From Argopecten irradians (taxonomy: Eukaryota > Mollusca > Bivalvia > Pectinida > Pectinidae): a DNA stretch of 64,000 nt. Shown in pieces: positions 10,990 to 23,639 of the stretch. The first letter of the stretch is position 1, and each line of letters starts with the position of its first letter. The position numbers and the translations under genes were made by a program. Where the stretch lies: assembly GCF_041381155.1 (NCBI RefSeq), contig NC_091144.1, positions 37,264,071 through 37,328,070 of the forward strand, read 5' to 3'. Under the pieces are notes generated by a model. That model had not been told where the DNA came from. It searched no databases and worked only from the letters and a program-made list of their open reading frames with translations.

Positions 10990-13148
10990 TATATTTTTTA
11001 ACCTAACGAACTATACGCACTCATAACAACTAAACGCTTGAACGCATGAGAGCAGAGTGTAAATAAGTAGCAGAGCATCTTATAACATTTTGAATTTGCT
11101 TTAGGTTTAAAATTAAGTTTTATTCACAATTTATAGTATAAGTGCCTTCAAGGATATTAATTCAACACATAACCAAATATATTTTTTAATTTCTTTAAAA
11201 TCAGTGAGGTATATAAATTAACATTTATTGTTGGTACACATATACACCTCCAAACTGATTCCTTTTTTATATGTTTATGAAATAAAATTTGTTGAAAAAA
11301 TACCTCTCAACTATAGGAAATTCCGGACATACTACAATAGAGGAGTTTGACTATTAATTCTTTGTCCATTGGAAACATAAGGTATCATTTTTCCGTACTA
11401 CATGTAATGTATTTTACCATCAGTTAAATGGCTTAGTTATTGCATCATTTGTCAACATAAATTGTGGCGATATTTTGATATTTACATTCTTCTTGTAACA
11501 TATAAATGCACATCTTTCAAATTTTCTCTACGTTAACAAATGTCCAGGTAATAAATAGTCAATATATGTTATATATAAATCGTACTTATTTAGTAACAAT
11601 TATACGTATAGAGGATAAAACAATTTGTATAGATGAGCATTCATTTCTATGTTCATTCTATATTTAACAGAATCGTTTTATGTATAACTTTGACATTGTA
11701 TAAGCCAATGTATATATATGTATGCAACTCATTTTTATAGATTTTCCTCGCATGCGTCATTTTAAATCATAAGAACATATCGGTTGATAAGGTTTGGACT
11801 ACAGAATTTTGTCGTTTTGATAACAGATGTCAGGTAAACAGACGAACCAAACTATACAATCTCACGCTCATAGAATAAGTGAATTTTAGTGTAAGATTCA
11901 TATTTCATAAAATGTTGATGTTAATCGGGCATAAAATTTACTGACACTCTCAGATGACAAAAGAAAAAAAAAGAAAGAAAAGAAAGAAAGAAAAACGAAA
12001 ACAACAAGGGTCTATGTCAAGCGAAAATTTAAGTCCACTTTGCTGCCAAACAAGTCTCTTCATGGCGAGCCATTCCTGATGAGGTTAAAAGCAACCTTTC
12101 AGTAACAAACCTTAGACTTTCTTAAAGTTATATGCCTTAATTTTCATACTCATGAATCAAGAAGAAATGTTATTCGGCACCAAATGGTACATCTGACAAT
12201 TGGATGTCAGATCCTCGTATGCAATGTAGTGAAAAATAAAGGATCTGTATTTCAATCCGATCGAAAGAAAAAGAAGAGTGAGGTTTGCTATGCCATAGTT
12301 TATAAATCCTTATAATCTGAATGTTGATACAACTGTGTTGAATTAATTATGGAATTAATTCTTCTAACCTCTTCGAGTAAATAATTATTATGAACATGTG
12401 AAAAGATCAAAGCATTTTCATCCACAGTTAAATCTTTGATACAGAAGAGTATACTAAGTCGGTAGAGATGGGGTAGTTGAGGACATTGCAAGAACTAAAC
12501 GAAGATCGAAAAATATATCACAATACAGGGGAGTATGTTCATTAGTCTCATCAGCATTGTAATAAAGACAAAGTAGACGAAGCAGACTGTTTACTAGATT
12601 CCTATGAACCAAATAGTACTTTAATGAGCTGCGTTTTGTTCTAAATCATGTATGGTTGGTATTACCTATTCTGCTGCCAGGTGTAGAAAATGTATTTGAT
12701 CTGAAATACAGGTGATACAAAGGTCATCTTAACATCACCCTTTACGGGATGTTGTCAGATCCTCTATTGAGCAGAATGGTTATAAGGATTTGTATTTTAA
12801 TGAAAAGGATTGTTATAAGGATCAGTATTTTAATTAATCGCCTCTTCTTTAATCGATTCACTCCTAATTTCCCACCCACTTTCATAACCTTTCATTATAT
12901 ATGTCTTCCAATAGAGATATTTAAATCATTATTATCCACTCCATTCATCTTGTTATAATATAAATCTGTGCAATGAGACATAACAATGAAAACGGGTTAC
13001 TGTAATATATTCTTCCAAAAACTTGTTTCCAAATCGAATTCTTGTGTAAATTCCTTAATTGTATATTAGTGTTATTGTGTATGAATCCAAACAAAAAAAA
13101 ACTTATATTGAGTGTGTATTATTAAGTATATAAATGACGTCATATGAT
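10990..13148. other. A-B intergenic region, left part
   Basis: AT-rich spacer. A purine-only A/G-rich tract lies at about 11957-11995. I found no copy of the distal CArG-box block that occurs upstream of B, C, D and E. No gene is supported. Confidence 0.4.
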
Positions 13149-13371
13149 TACTGTCAACCAACTTTTTCCCGCCTGCGATTTATTTTTGCAAATTTCGCGA
13201 TCAAGGTAAATTCGCGTAAGTTTCTCTCCATAAAATTTATATCTTTCATAAATTTATCACAATTTCACTCAATGTTATTTCCATTCAATTTAAATCCACG
13301 AAACTCATACGCGAATGTATTTTGAAACGGAAATCGCGAAATTTAGTATTCGCGAAAGTTAGTTGGTTTGA
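13149..13371. repeat. MITE-like element with AACCAACT termini
   Basis: The left end, TACTGTCAACCAACTTTT, is an imperfect inverted repeat of the right end, AAAGTTAGTTGGTTTGA. The interior is rich in TTCGCG/CGCGAA words. Similar TACTGTAAACCAAG...TTTCG sequences occur at about 34010, 41672 and 43230, so this termini-plus-TTCGCG architecture is dispersed in the window. Confidence 0.6.
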
Positions 13372-13768
13372 AGTAAGCTGAGATGTCACATTGAGAATGA
13401 CATAGTCACCTATTTACGATCCTCTATCTTATCTTATAGTCTGCACTGTTGCGTTACACTTATAGCAGAAATGCTTGAGTAGCAAGGACATAAAAAGCTA
13501 GATAAAAAAAAGACTTTTTGCATACTTTTTAAAGTCGTGATTTTGTCTTTGATTGTATCATACCGTGTGATTTTTTCTTTTTATTTCTTTTTATTTTTTT
13601 CCGAGAATACATGTATTATCATTTTCCCACTATCATGAAACTAATCTTTGCTCTGCATTTCTTCCAAATTTGTTTCTCAAATTATATTAAAGACACTTTC
13701 TTTTTGAATCACCACTTCGCAGTGCTGCTCGGGTTTTTTTTGTTTTTTTTTTAATAAAACAAACTTAC

Positions 13769-13909
13769 CTTTACATCGGGACTGTTGTTGTGGATATCTA
13801 ATGGTTTTAGAACAAGTCTAGGGCGTTTGCACGGAATAGAGGCTTCATTGTCATCTTCAGAGATGGTTGGGCCAGCACATGTAAAAACCGACGCTGCTTT
13901 TTTCCACAT
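13769..13909 (-). CDS. Possible orphan exon of an unrecognised gene
   Basis: On the minus strand an ATG at 13909 opens 47 codons that end exactly at a strong splice donor (AAAG|GTAAGT at 13767-13769). The peptide is polar and low in AT-type codons: it starts MWKKAASVFTCAGP, carries the acidic run SEDDNEA and then PCKRPRLVLKPLDIHNN. This composition is unlike the surrounding noncoding frames, which suggests a true exon or a relic of one. No partner exon could be placed, and another reading frame of the same strand is open for 77 codons over 13857-14090. Function unknown. Confidence 0.3.
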
Positions 13910-15698
13910 CAAAACACTGTCTTATCAGTTCCAGATATGTTGTAATTTTTTCTGTTGCTAAATAACTTTTCCTTACACAGTACTGAGAGAAATAGGAATC
14001 GAAAAGCGTTTTCGCAGTCCCGCATGTTCTCGGTAAAAAATGTTCTTTTATTATAGTTAAAAGAGTGTCTTTTTGTGCGGTTTTCAACACATTTAAAAAA
14101 AGCTACGTTTAGATTCCCTTTCAATCCCTCCTAAATACTAAAACTCCATCCACTTGTCTTCCCCTGTGGTATTTTTTTTCCAAGTTTACTTTCATCAATT
14201 TCCACGGGTTTGCCGATTCCTCCTATTTTTTGACAGTTTTTTTTTTAAATTACTGTACACACTTCACGATTAAAATTGAAATAGTCTACAATTGTCTTGT
14301 TTGAGATTTCAAGTTCGTGTTTTACGTAGTTTTCACTACAGTGCTACACCCAAACTATGTGATCAATAATTATTATTTCTCTAGTGTCAAATTACTGTTA
14401 TGGAACCAACTTCCATTGCGTACACTGACTAATATCTGGCATTTTTTGTTGCTACATTATCAGCAATGTAAGTCACCTGAAAAGGTATTATCTTTCTTCA
14501 AATAAAACTTCTCTTTATCACATTTTGCACAATATTTACCTTTTAAACTGAATATCTATTCGAGTTATCAAGTTATCGCTCTTCTTATATAAATCCTTCA
14601 ATCGGAAAACCATTGTATAAATCACACGTGTATTTTTGTTAACAAACAAAATCAAAGTGCGTGAAATCGTTTATGGCGCATGCTCAGTGCGTGCACAGTT
14701 GACAACCAAAAAGAAATGTTCGGGTTTCCCCCCGTACATTGTACAGTGTTGTCGCCAGGATTCCTAGTTAAAAACATTGTTGAAAACTTCAGTTTTTAAT
14801 AAAAAAAAAAAGGACACGATAAGATCAAATTTTAACACTTTATTGCATAAAAACCTACATTTTTCATTTGTATTTCATTTTTTTTTATTTTCTCTGTATA
14901 TGCAGATCGCCGTCAAAAAACGGGGTCTGCTATACTAGATGTGTTCTTTTAAAGTTATGTGTGCAATAACTGAGCAAACATTTAAACATCACACGTTTTC
15001 TTCAGTTATCCATTGTAAACCGTGAGTTTGAATGAATCAAGCTGTGAAAATCACTCCAAAACATGTAATGTACAAACGTGAATAATGCTTATGAGACATT
15101 CAGGCAAAAAACACACAATTCATCCATTGTAATGTGTGTTGTTTTGATGCATTATGAATGTTTAGATGAAAACATACCCGTAAATGTCATTTTATAATTA
15201 CTAACATCACCTCATAAATGTAAAATAAAATGGTAGATCCAAGCTAGGGATCCTGATTTGACCTGGTATAGTTTATTTACTGCAGTGCAGACGTACATAT
15301 CCTGATATTGGCAGAACTGTCATTTTGAGTTCTTATTTGAATTTTTGAAATAAAACCAATGTATTCTAAGTGCTGTAATTCTCAACATTTGGGTAACTTT
15401 TGGTGATGAATAGCATATAAAACGCTCTTTTTGATAAGGAGGTATGAAATTTACGGCACATTTTCAATACAAGAAGCTGTGGTTTAAATATATTCTTGTA
15501 AATTTCATCCCCATATTTAGATTACATTTTCTTTGAACTATAGCAATATTTGTTTGTAAAATGATGACGTCGCAATCGATGCCTACCAGCAAGAACAGTT
15601 AACTCTGTAATATGCAAATACGGACTGTCGTCACTCGTACCATCTACAGGCTTTAAGATAAAACGCAAAAACGCGTATAGGGTAAAAAGTAATTATAA
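13910..15698. other. A-B intergenic region, right part
   Basis: AT-rich spacer with poly-T and poly-A tracts (about 13733-13752, 14800-14811 and 14878-14890). The dispersed-repeat fragment at 15560-15640 resembles 2580-2700. No gene is supported. Confidence 0.35.
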
Positions 15699-15704
15699 TT
15701 TATT
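15699..15704 (-). terminator. Polyadenylation signal AATAAA of gene B
   Basis: The minus-strand context TTTTACAATAAA is shared with the other four copies and lies about 85 bp beyond the stop codon. Confidence 0.75.
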
Positions 15705-15785
15705 GTAAAACATAAAGTATATAAGATATCAATAACAATGATGGATGACAATCAATGGATGTATGTACAGATGTTGAGTGAGAAT

Positions 15786-18750
15786 TTATTTCTTTCCGAA
15801 AATCGAGGATCCATGATATCTACTTGGAATTAGCACTTGGTCAATTATATGGACGACTCCGTTTGTGGCAGCAATATCAGCCTTGAGCACTTTTGCGGTG
15901 TTGACATGGACAGATCCTCCTTTAAAAGTAAAAGGAATCCACTGTTATGCTCAATATCAAAATATTAATCGACAAGAAAATACTAATTTAAACTAGCCAA
16001 TATTATTTCATCATTCTGATAAGAAAATTGTTTACGATGAGAGATTATGATAATATGTACATTGCCGCTGCAAAATTGAATAGTCTTTATACCGTTATTT
16101 ATGTGTAACATCATTGCGCTCCATGTGACATCTCTTAATTATGACGTCATAACTATACAAATTGAAATCAAACTTCTTCTGTTGGCTGTTTTTGTCTCGA
16201 TTCACACTAATGTTTAAAGTATGTAAACTATTATCATATCTTCAAAGCTTATATTTCTCGTTCATTATTTTATCATTGTCATACATTAGGCTATATCTAT
16301 ATATCAACATGATGCGCAATTGCGCACCATTAAATATGTAAGTGGTCTAATGTATGTTACACAACAAATACATGTCAAAGATACGATATCAAATGCCTTT
16401 ATGAGAATCTAGTCTAACAAGACGATCAAAATAAGGATAATTTACCTGAGACACTGATGCGGATGTGATCGTGATGGGAATCAAGGGTCCTCTTGTATTC
16501 CCTGTTGTACAGACCAGCGGAGTAATCTGTTTGTGGCACCACGTGATATTCCAAGATTTCTGTTTGGCAAAATAAACTTTGGTTAAGTATGAAATTTGCT
16601 TGAGTCATATGCTGACGACAACAGCAGTATTTAAACCTTAAATAAAAATTAATTATTTATCAACGATTTTTTTTCAAAACATATTACTTATTTTCGATTA
16701 CAATACATATTTTTAGATTACAGACAGCCCTATATATATTTTAGAATTTTTCGAGCCAGAAATTTTGAGTTTAAATAAAGTTGCGCTTATTGTGTTGGAT
16801 GAAGCAACATCTCTGTTATTTTGCGAATCATCAAAATATTAATTTTGCGAACTCTGCACGAAAATCTGTTATTGCACTGTACCATAATTAGTTTTGACAT
16901 TACAAAGACTGTGTTACACAAACTCAGAGGTCATTAACTACTTAATACATCATATACAATATTTACCTTTGAGAAGTGCTGGATTGCTGGCCAGATGGTG
17001 TAAAGTGGAGGATCCCAGACTGGCGAAAGCTTCGTTTGTTGGTGCGAATACAGTCAATGCGTCACCTGATGGAGACCAGACGTAAACCAGAACACTTTAT
17101 ATACAAATACTAAATGAACATATTTTCGGGAAACAGAATGGTATATCTGTATGTACGCAAACAGCGGGTTTGATGCATAATTTTCATTAATGTTTAGAAT
17201 CGATTCCAGTCGCATTTTCTTATCACTGTATCGTTTTTAGAATGGCAGGATACATTTATGGGGAGATCGTAAAAAATATAAATATCGTATAAATATCGAG
17301 ATATGGTAGCAAAAACGTATACCAATGTTAAGTTTATCCATTAATGCATTTCCAAATGCACAATAGCATAAAAGCATATTTTGCGATGTATGACTAAAAT
17401 ACTTGAACTGTTTATGAAGGCTTTTGGCGATAAGGACAAACATGGCGAGCATCTATAAGATATATCCAAAATATAAAGTCTACATAACAAACCTTGAAGG
17501 GCTGATGCAAGGTTGGCAGCCTTGACCTGAGCTAATAGGGTAGATAACTCTGAAGCTCCGGCGACAATATCGACAATACTGCCCTCTGGTGGTAACATCA
17601 CTGTGTCAATCACGTGGACATATCCGTTGCTAGCTTGGAGATCGAAATGAGTTATCCTGGATCCTTCAACAGTTGTCGCCTTTCGATAAGAAAATATAAA
17701 TTAATAACCTTTCAATAGAGATTTTAAAAATGAACGATTTTTTTAATCGATTTCTTCTGCTCAACAACTTAGAAGAATGAAGTTAGTTGTAGTTATATCT
17801 ATCCGGTTACAAATAAGTTGTTCGTTTCTGATTTGCGGCAACGTATTGCAAATTGAAAAGCCTGTTGTAGGTGTTTTAATTTTCGAAGGCACTTCTATTT
17901 TTATTATATATGACGGATTTTAAACGAGTTTTTTAATCGGAGGTGACAGATATGTTGTTGTTGGGGTTGATATATGATACGCTAAGATATAAGCCACTTC
18001 TATGAAAAACATGGAACATTTTTGTGAGATTTATTTGTACATGAAAACATCTGACAAAATTATAAAATCAGAAATATTCTACGAAAAATATCAGGGAAAA
18101 CTGACAACTTACAGAAAATATTTTACGTGTTTAATAGATGGACTAAAAGTTTTCTAAGTTGACTTACATGGTTATGGCTGTAGAAGTTAAGACGGACTTT
18201 CTCGCCAGTCAGGGTAGCTAGTTGAGCCTCGTTGGAAACATCATGTTTCCGAACAGATCCCTGAACCACGTGGTATTCCAAAACGTTAGTGAGAGCATTC
18301 ACGTCACTGCCAAGGGAGGCCAGAAGATCAGCTGGCAGCTTAGCGAAGGCATCATTGGAAGGAGCAAAGATGGTGAAAGTTCCTGAAAGGCAACAAAGAG
18401 GGTTTGAAATAATTGTTATAATTAAATGATATTCCTGTACAAGATACTAAGTTTAAAAAACTTTAAAGTATAAGAATTATGTCATGCTAAGCAAAAGTTT
18501 GCGCACATCAAAAGCTTTGATTATCATTAAAAAAGTTAATGATTTCTAAAATTATTTATTTTATTGCTACATAATAAAACAATCATAACTATGTTTAAAG
18601 TGACCACTAACCGTGTGTGAGAGCGTCCGCCAGACCAGCTTTCTGTACCAGACTGACCAGAGTGGACTGTCCGTTCGACTGTAAAACTTCTACTAAGTTA
18701 CCGCCCAATACGGCATGTAGAGCCAGAGTGAAGCAGAGTACGCGAAGCAT
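15786..18750 (-). CDS. Secreted two-FAS1-domain (fasciclin/TGFBI-periostin-like) protein, copy B
   Basis: Minus-strand exons: 18612-18750, 18168-18382, 17493-17679, 16967-17065, 16446-16559 and 15786-15919, giving 295 residues. The signal peptide is [16 protein letters not shown], identical to C-E. Domain 1 shows FTIFAPSNDAF and LEYHVV; domain 2 shows [26 protein letters not shown] and [14 protein letters not shown]-specific features are His in place of Gln at the exon 1 junction (ALTHG), an SNH end to exon 2 (YSHNH), AT instead of EV at the exon 3 start, a 'SVHVNTAKVL' strand and the C-terminus SRYHGSSIFGKK. The mature chain has no cysteine. B is intermediate: closer to C-E than A is in domain 1, but with its own introns. 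It faces away from C, with an ~11.5-kb shared upstream region. The same functional inference as for A applies: a secreted adhesion or matrix protein. Confidence 0.9.
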
Positions 18751-18831
18751 GGTGTGTCTAGAGTTGAGATCAGGAACTTGTTCGTCTGAAGGTATCTAAG
18801 TCGACTGATGACTGTGAGGACTTCTAACTCA

Positions 18832-18839
18832 TATTTATA
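18832..18839 (-). promoter_or_regulatory. TATA box of gene B
   Basis: TATAAATA on the minus strand, 82 bp from the ATG, followed by the same TGAGTTAGAAG context found in C, D and E. Confidence 0.8.
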
Positions 18840-18901
18840 CCATTTCTAGTTCCAAAGTAAACAATTTGGTGATATAACACGTGGTGTTGTTCCCGTGCTA
18901 A

Positions 18902-18947
18902 GTCAACGTGACTATTATCAGAGTGGGAAACGGTCGCCGCATCGGGC
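18902..18947 (-). promoter_or_regulatory. Degenerate proximal promoter block, gene B
   Basis: Aligning this segment to the gene A block without gaps from the shared CGTGACT...TATCAG start keeps the flanks recognisable. The CACGTG position (18938-18943) reads CGCATC, so the E-box of the other four genes is lost here. Confidence 0.55.
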
Positions 18948-18949
18948 TT

Positions 18950-20390
18950 TTATCTTTTATCTAAGGAACAGATGTATTAATGATTCTGTATTCACTGGAT
19001 ACGATCAGTTTTGCATTATGGGACCTTGACCTTAATAGTGTTTAGTAATAGCATTAGATGTTTGAGATACTACTTCCAGATATATAGTATACTTCTACTT
19101 TATCTTGATCTCGATACTTTAGAGCAGCTTTGGCCAAGCGTTGAAGCTGTTCTGATCCGATTTTCTAACACTCCATCACCCACAATGCGAGTTCGGAATC
19201 TGTACTGCACAGACATCAGAAACTGACCGTTGGGCCAATAGCCTTACCTGTTAGCAAACCAAACCAATCCTGACTTTTAACGCAAAACTGGAAATAAAAG
19301 ATAATATTGATATGTCTGAATGGAACCCAACAGAGAAACCAAATAAAACATGGAACCAATGAAATACATGTAATTTCATAAAACTCGGAATATTTTTCCA
19401 ACGTCCCTTTTTAATTCTTTTATGACAAATTAAAAATAGTAATTAATGTTTGTTATCATTGCACTTAAAAGGAGATAAAAACCAAAAAAATAAAACCTTA
19501 AATGTTTGATATGGACACGGATTGGGGCGTTCTGATATCAATAGATCGATTTAATTGGCGGAGTATCTTTTATTGTTGTTTTCGATTCTTTGATTAAGTA
19601 CCCTACAAGAATGTTAATGGCATGACTCTGGTGAAATATTACTGAATATGCTCCGATATAATTTTATTTTGCATAAATTGTTTGGTAATTTTGTTGCTTT
19701 TTAACTTAATATTTGAAAACTTCACTATTCAAATTTCCACTAATTACGAAAGGGAGAAGAACTTTAAAGGCGTCATGTGTTCATCACTAATTAACATTTT
19801 ATGTGTACCTTATACACATGCATATCTTTGTTATCAAAAACGTATTTATTCAAATAATATATGGATATCGTGGACATTATCAATATTGAATACATCGTGG
19901 GAAACTGATGATTTCATTATGCTAACCTACACTAATTACAAGTGTAGTGCAGCTTAGCGTAGTGCAATCAAATATGGATCTCCGACAATGTATTAAATGC
20001 AACTGCAGTAGAAACGTTGAAAGTTAAAAAGTCTCCGACAACGTATTAAATACTGGAACAGCAGAAATGTTGAACGTTAAAATTACAACGCTGACTCCTA
20101 TGCTCATATTTCTAGTGAACTTTTAATATTACCAACGTTCTATCAAAATTTTCTTATTTATTATTTATTGAACTCAACTATTTATTTTTCTTATGAAAAC
20201 AATTATTTTGAAATGTATTTATCATCTATTAAATTTCTACGAGTCACTCATACGATTTTCTGATAATGTAATTTAAGAATGGATATGAGCCATTTATTCT
20301 AAGGTAAAAGAAAGTATCTTACACCCCGATTAAACAATACACCCCGATTAAACAATTGTCCAGTCGTGGGTCACTTTAAGCGAAGACCCA
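18950..20390. other. Upstream region of gene B
   Basis: AT-rich, no gene. Two ~57-bp imperfect tandem units around CTCCGACAA(C/T)GTATTAAAT lie at about 19979-20090. A 20-bp sequence containing ACACCCCGATTAAACAAT is repeated at 20320-20357. Confidence 0.4.
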
Positions 20391-20525
20391 AACAACCAAG
20401 GAATTGTGAAGATACGATATTTGACCAGTGCCATATAAGGAGATCTCGTGTCACTGACCTACACTTCATGCTGACAAACACGTGACACTTGTCGATATAA
20501 AAATTTATGTAAGATTGATAAAGCA
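20391..20525 (-). promoter_or_regulatory. Distal conserved upstream block with CArG box, gene B copy
   Basis: Read on the minus strand, this block aligns over most of its length with blocks upstream of C, D and E: CTTACATAAAT, GTGTCACGTGTTTGTCAGCATGAAG, GAGATCTCCTTATATGGCAC, then AATTCCTTGG. The CArG box CCTTATATGG is at 20431-20440, about 1.6 kb from the TATA box. It is oriented like gene B, so the block moved with the gene through the inversion. Enhancer function is inference; a dispersed repeat is the main alternative. Confidence 0.6.
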
Positions 20526-20849
20526 TGTCAACTTTAAGAAAAGATTTTACATATACGAACAGCAGCACGTGTTTTAATATGTCTAAACCCATTTTACATT
20601 CAACACACATATTAACAATTCAGCGTCCCTTTGTCATACATTTGTTAGAAAAAAAATGTCCACATAGTCAAAACAAACCTTTATAGATAAACTTTTGTTG
20701 AACCTGTCCAAGACCAAAGAGAACTCACCACAGTGTTACTCAATTGATTACAATATATCATATTTTTCAATCATTTAACATCTCATTTTGATCTTTATCT
20801 GCCATCGTATAAGCTTCAATTTTCAAGCTAAAGGCTTTTGTTATATCTA

Positions 20850-20899
20850 TTGAACTATTGAAAGGAATAAAGTTTATTGAACTATTGAAAGGAATAAAG
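20850..20899. repeat. 25-bp tandem duplication
   Basis: TATTGAACTATTGAAAGGAA with its following TAAAGTT is present twice in direct succession. Confidence 0.7.
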
Positions 20900-21166
20900 T
20901 TTATAAGAAGTCAACATAATGTATTCCTACTCTCTTGCATTACAACAAGCTGTCATTTTCTCCCATATTGGCAGAGTTATCCCTTGGTTGCTAGAGAAAA
21001 GATGACTGTCTCTTTTACCGTGGTAGGTACAGCTCACCAACGCTTGACAATGACGTCATCGATACATGCGGAGGCCATCGTCGAGGACGTCATTTATTTC
21101 CCAAGAGGCATTTTCTTTACAAATTATACATGGGTCTACCAAGTGATCAGAGATATAATAACCGTC

Positions 21167-21227
21167 GTGAAAGATTTCGGCCGCCAACCCGCAGCAGGCC
21201 TCGATATGTCCAGCCGAAATCTTTCAC
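21167..21227. other. Perfect 15-bp hairpin in a GC-rich patch
   Basis: GTGAAAGATTTCGGC at 21167-21181 is perfectly complementary to GCCGAAATCTTTCAC at 21213-21227, with a 31-nt GC-rich loop between them. It stands out from AT-rich surroundings. It could be a small inverted-repeat element or a structured RNA; no transcript evidence is visible. Confidence 0.5.
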
Positions 21228-21417
21228 TTGGATTGAGATACAATGTATCCCTGTCGACTTAGCAGACCTAATGTAAGATTACATTAATCATAGGTTACCT
21301 TAATACACACCACAATCAATTGACAATTCATTGACTTTACAATATTCATTTACGGCAATACAACACATGTAATACACATAGGACAAAATGCCTATATACA
21401 TGTACCTGTATCAGTAC

Positions 21418-21768
21418 TGTTTTAGGTTATTTTAGTTTCATTTCATGCAATTGTTTTCTCTTTGGTTTTAATAGGTTTTATTATTGTTACATGATTTACA
21501 AAAGCATCTTTTAAACAAAATTAAGCAATACTGTTTTAGCTTGTTTTAGTTTCCTTTTATGCAATTGTTTTCTCTTTAGTTTTCATAGTTTTTGTTATTT
21601 TCATATGGTTTGAAAAAGCTTCTTCTAAAAACAATTAAGCTGTACTGTTTTAGCTTGTTTTAGTTTCCTTTTATGATATTGTTTTATGTTTGGTTTTCCT
21701 AGTTCTTTGTTCAAACATGGTTTGAATTAAAAAAAAAACTTTTTTCTAAAGAAAATAAGCTTTTTGTT
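21418..21768. repeat. ~114-bp tandem repeat, three units
   Basis: Units start with TGTTTTAGGTTATTTTAGTT or TGTTTTAGCTTGTTTTAGTT at about 21418, 21531 and 21645. Each continues through ATTGTTTTCTCTTT-like and GTTATT-like stretches to AATTAAGC-like ends. The second and third units are closest. T-rich on the plus strand, no coding. Confidence 0.75.
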
Positions 21769-22474
21769 TTCTTTTGACAATATCGAATCAATTACAAATC
21801 TATATATTCACGTACGACAAAACACCAATATGTATGTACGATACAATCAGAGGTCAGTACCATTTTGTCTTGATTTATTTTTGCTTTTTTGTTAATGTGT
21901 TTCAATTTCTTTTCTTTTTTTCTCATTTCTTTTCTTAACTCATTCAAAATACATTTTTATATATTGTTTCAAATACTTTTCTAGCAAAATGGCACAAATA
22001 ACAGTTATCGGGTATGGACCGAAGATTGGTTATTTCTCCTTGATACGTCGACATTCCAATATATAATAAATTTCAACTTATCCACGTGTATTGACTTACA
22101 GGGACCGTTCAACCTTTCTTTATTGGATGTAGTATCGACATTGATGACGGGATCTAGAAGAATTAACGATATGTTTTGTGTAGCTGTATTTTTTGTATCT
22201 AGCGAAAAATAAGAAACAGTTATTTAACATAGATCTAATACAGCATAATTCTAAAACACGCATAGTTAGGTCTTTAATCACCAATTGGTTAAAAACCAAT
22301 ATTTGTTATTAGATTGAAAATAATCCCATTTAATATTGAATTTGCAATTAACCTAACGAATAAGTTACTTGAATCAAGGGGGTACATTTTCGGTTCTGGA
22401 ATTGTTTTTAAGTCGCTGTGACCAAATTCTGTAAAATGTACAAACACGATTGTTACATGAAAAGGGAATGGTAA
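21769..22474. other. Intergenic, nothing recognised
   Basis: AT-rich flank of the GPCR pseudogene. The TM7 and tail of that receptor would be expected here on the minus strand but are not visible. Confidence 0.35.
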
Positions 22475-23625
22475 TCAAAGCTCCCTGCACAAGACTTCAA
22501 AGACTAAAAGTACCTCATCCGATACGGATAGTATTCCAATAATTCCGATTATCCAACTAAACCCCATTATTGTCAATATTTTGATGAAGACCAAAAGGTT
22601 AGACTTATTTGAATTGGCAGAATTGGATGTAGATGTTACATAGCGAATTATACAAATAAATAAGACGAAGTTTCCACATAAAATCAAAAGTATTGGGACA
22701 AAGAAACCAAACAGCACAATGTATGGGTGTGAAATTAAACAGAGACGCCCGCCATACCATTTCTCTGCAGGCGCTAGAATTAGATTTACAACCTTGATAC
22801 AGATGCTAATACAATGTGTAAGTACAAGTCATCCTGTACTTCGGGGGATGAGCAAGATATTATACATACAAAGTGCCTGGTTTTTTTCAAGTCATCTTGA
22901 TACCTCAGACCTTCCGCAGCAATAAGACAAAACACACGGTTACCACAGGTTGAATTGTCATCAAGTCCAGAAATATCAGATGTGATCGTGTAGTTAAAAT
23001 CCAGATAACAGTAATGTACTGTGACATCTTTAGGTGGAATGAATCTGTAGCTACACTGGTCGCTGTTGACTTTTGTCATTACATCCTTGACAATAGAAAG
23101 AGATGGAACGTTTCTCTATGTCGAACAGCTTGTCTTCAATAACCATGGTATATATGTTTGTACATTATTACAATTTGCACATTGACGGTTTTTGAACGTA
23201 AGGTTAGTGTTAATGTCAACAACAGGTAACATGTCCCGGATGTCAGTTTCTGAAGACATCTCACATCCTTTCCTGGTATCTATGTCACCATTCCATGCCA
23301 CAGGACAAGATGATATCATGAACACACCCTGAGTTAGGATAGCATTTTCCTTAAATGAAGTGACAACACATGTTGTCATTTGAAGGTATTGTCGTTGTAT
23401 GTAAGTCATTTCCCCGCTTCCCTCTGTAATAACTGCAGCATCATAGCAACAGTTATCTCGATAAAGACACATACTATCACAACTGCAGAAGATGTTCTTT
23501 GGTCCACTTTCACACGAATGGTATTGTTGACGGCATATGTCGATAAAATTGGAATAGTCTATGTCTTCACACATACAAACTGTCATCAAAGTCAAGAGAA
23601 TCCAGAAACATGCTAACCATTTCAT
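22475..23625 (-). pseudogene. Somatomedin-B-domain GPCR (adhesion/methuselah-like class B), broken
   Basis: The minus-strand frame from ATG 23625 encodes a signal peptide (MKWLACFWILLTLMTVCMC). A somatomedin-B domain follows at residues 31-62, with the signature FCSCDSMCLYRDNCCYD and eight cysteines, then a cysteine-bearing ectodomain. A TAG stop at 23116-23118 interrupts the frame, yet the same frame stays open afterwards (RNVPSLSIVKDV...STCGNRVFC) to a stop at 22786. Immediately beyond, in another frame, lies a TM5-TM6 region of a secretin-like receptor: WYGGRLCLISHPYIVLFGFF, then FIKILTIMGFSWIIGIIG. TM1-TM4 are missing because only a few bases separate the two parts, and TM7 is not found. 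SMB plus class B 7TM is an architecture of invertebrate adhesion/methuselah-type receptors. With a stop, a deletion and a frame change it is very likely a pseudogene. It sits in the middle of the inverted FAS1 cluster. Confidence 0.75.
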
Positions 23626-23639
23626 GGTTGTGTTGGCTT

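Noticed and set aside
16310-16330. Palindrome TGCGCAATTGCGCA
   Set aside because: A short isolated palindrome in intergenic or intronic DNA with no repeated context; not enough to call a site.
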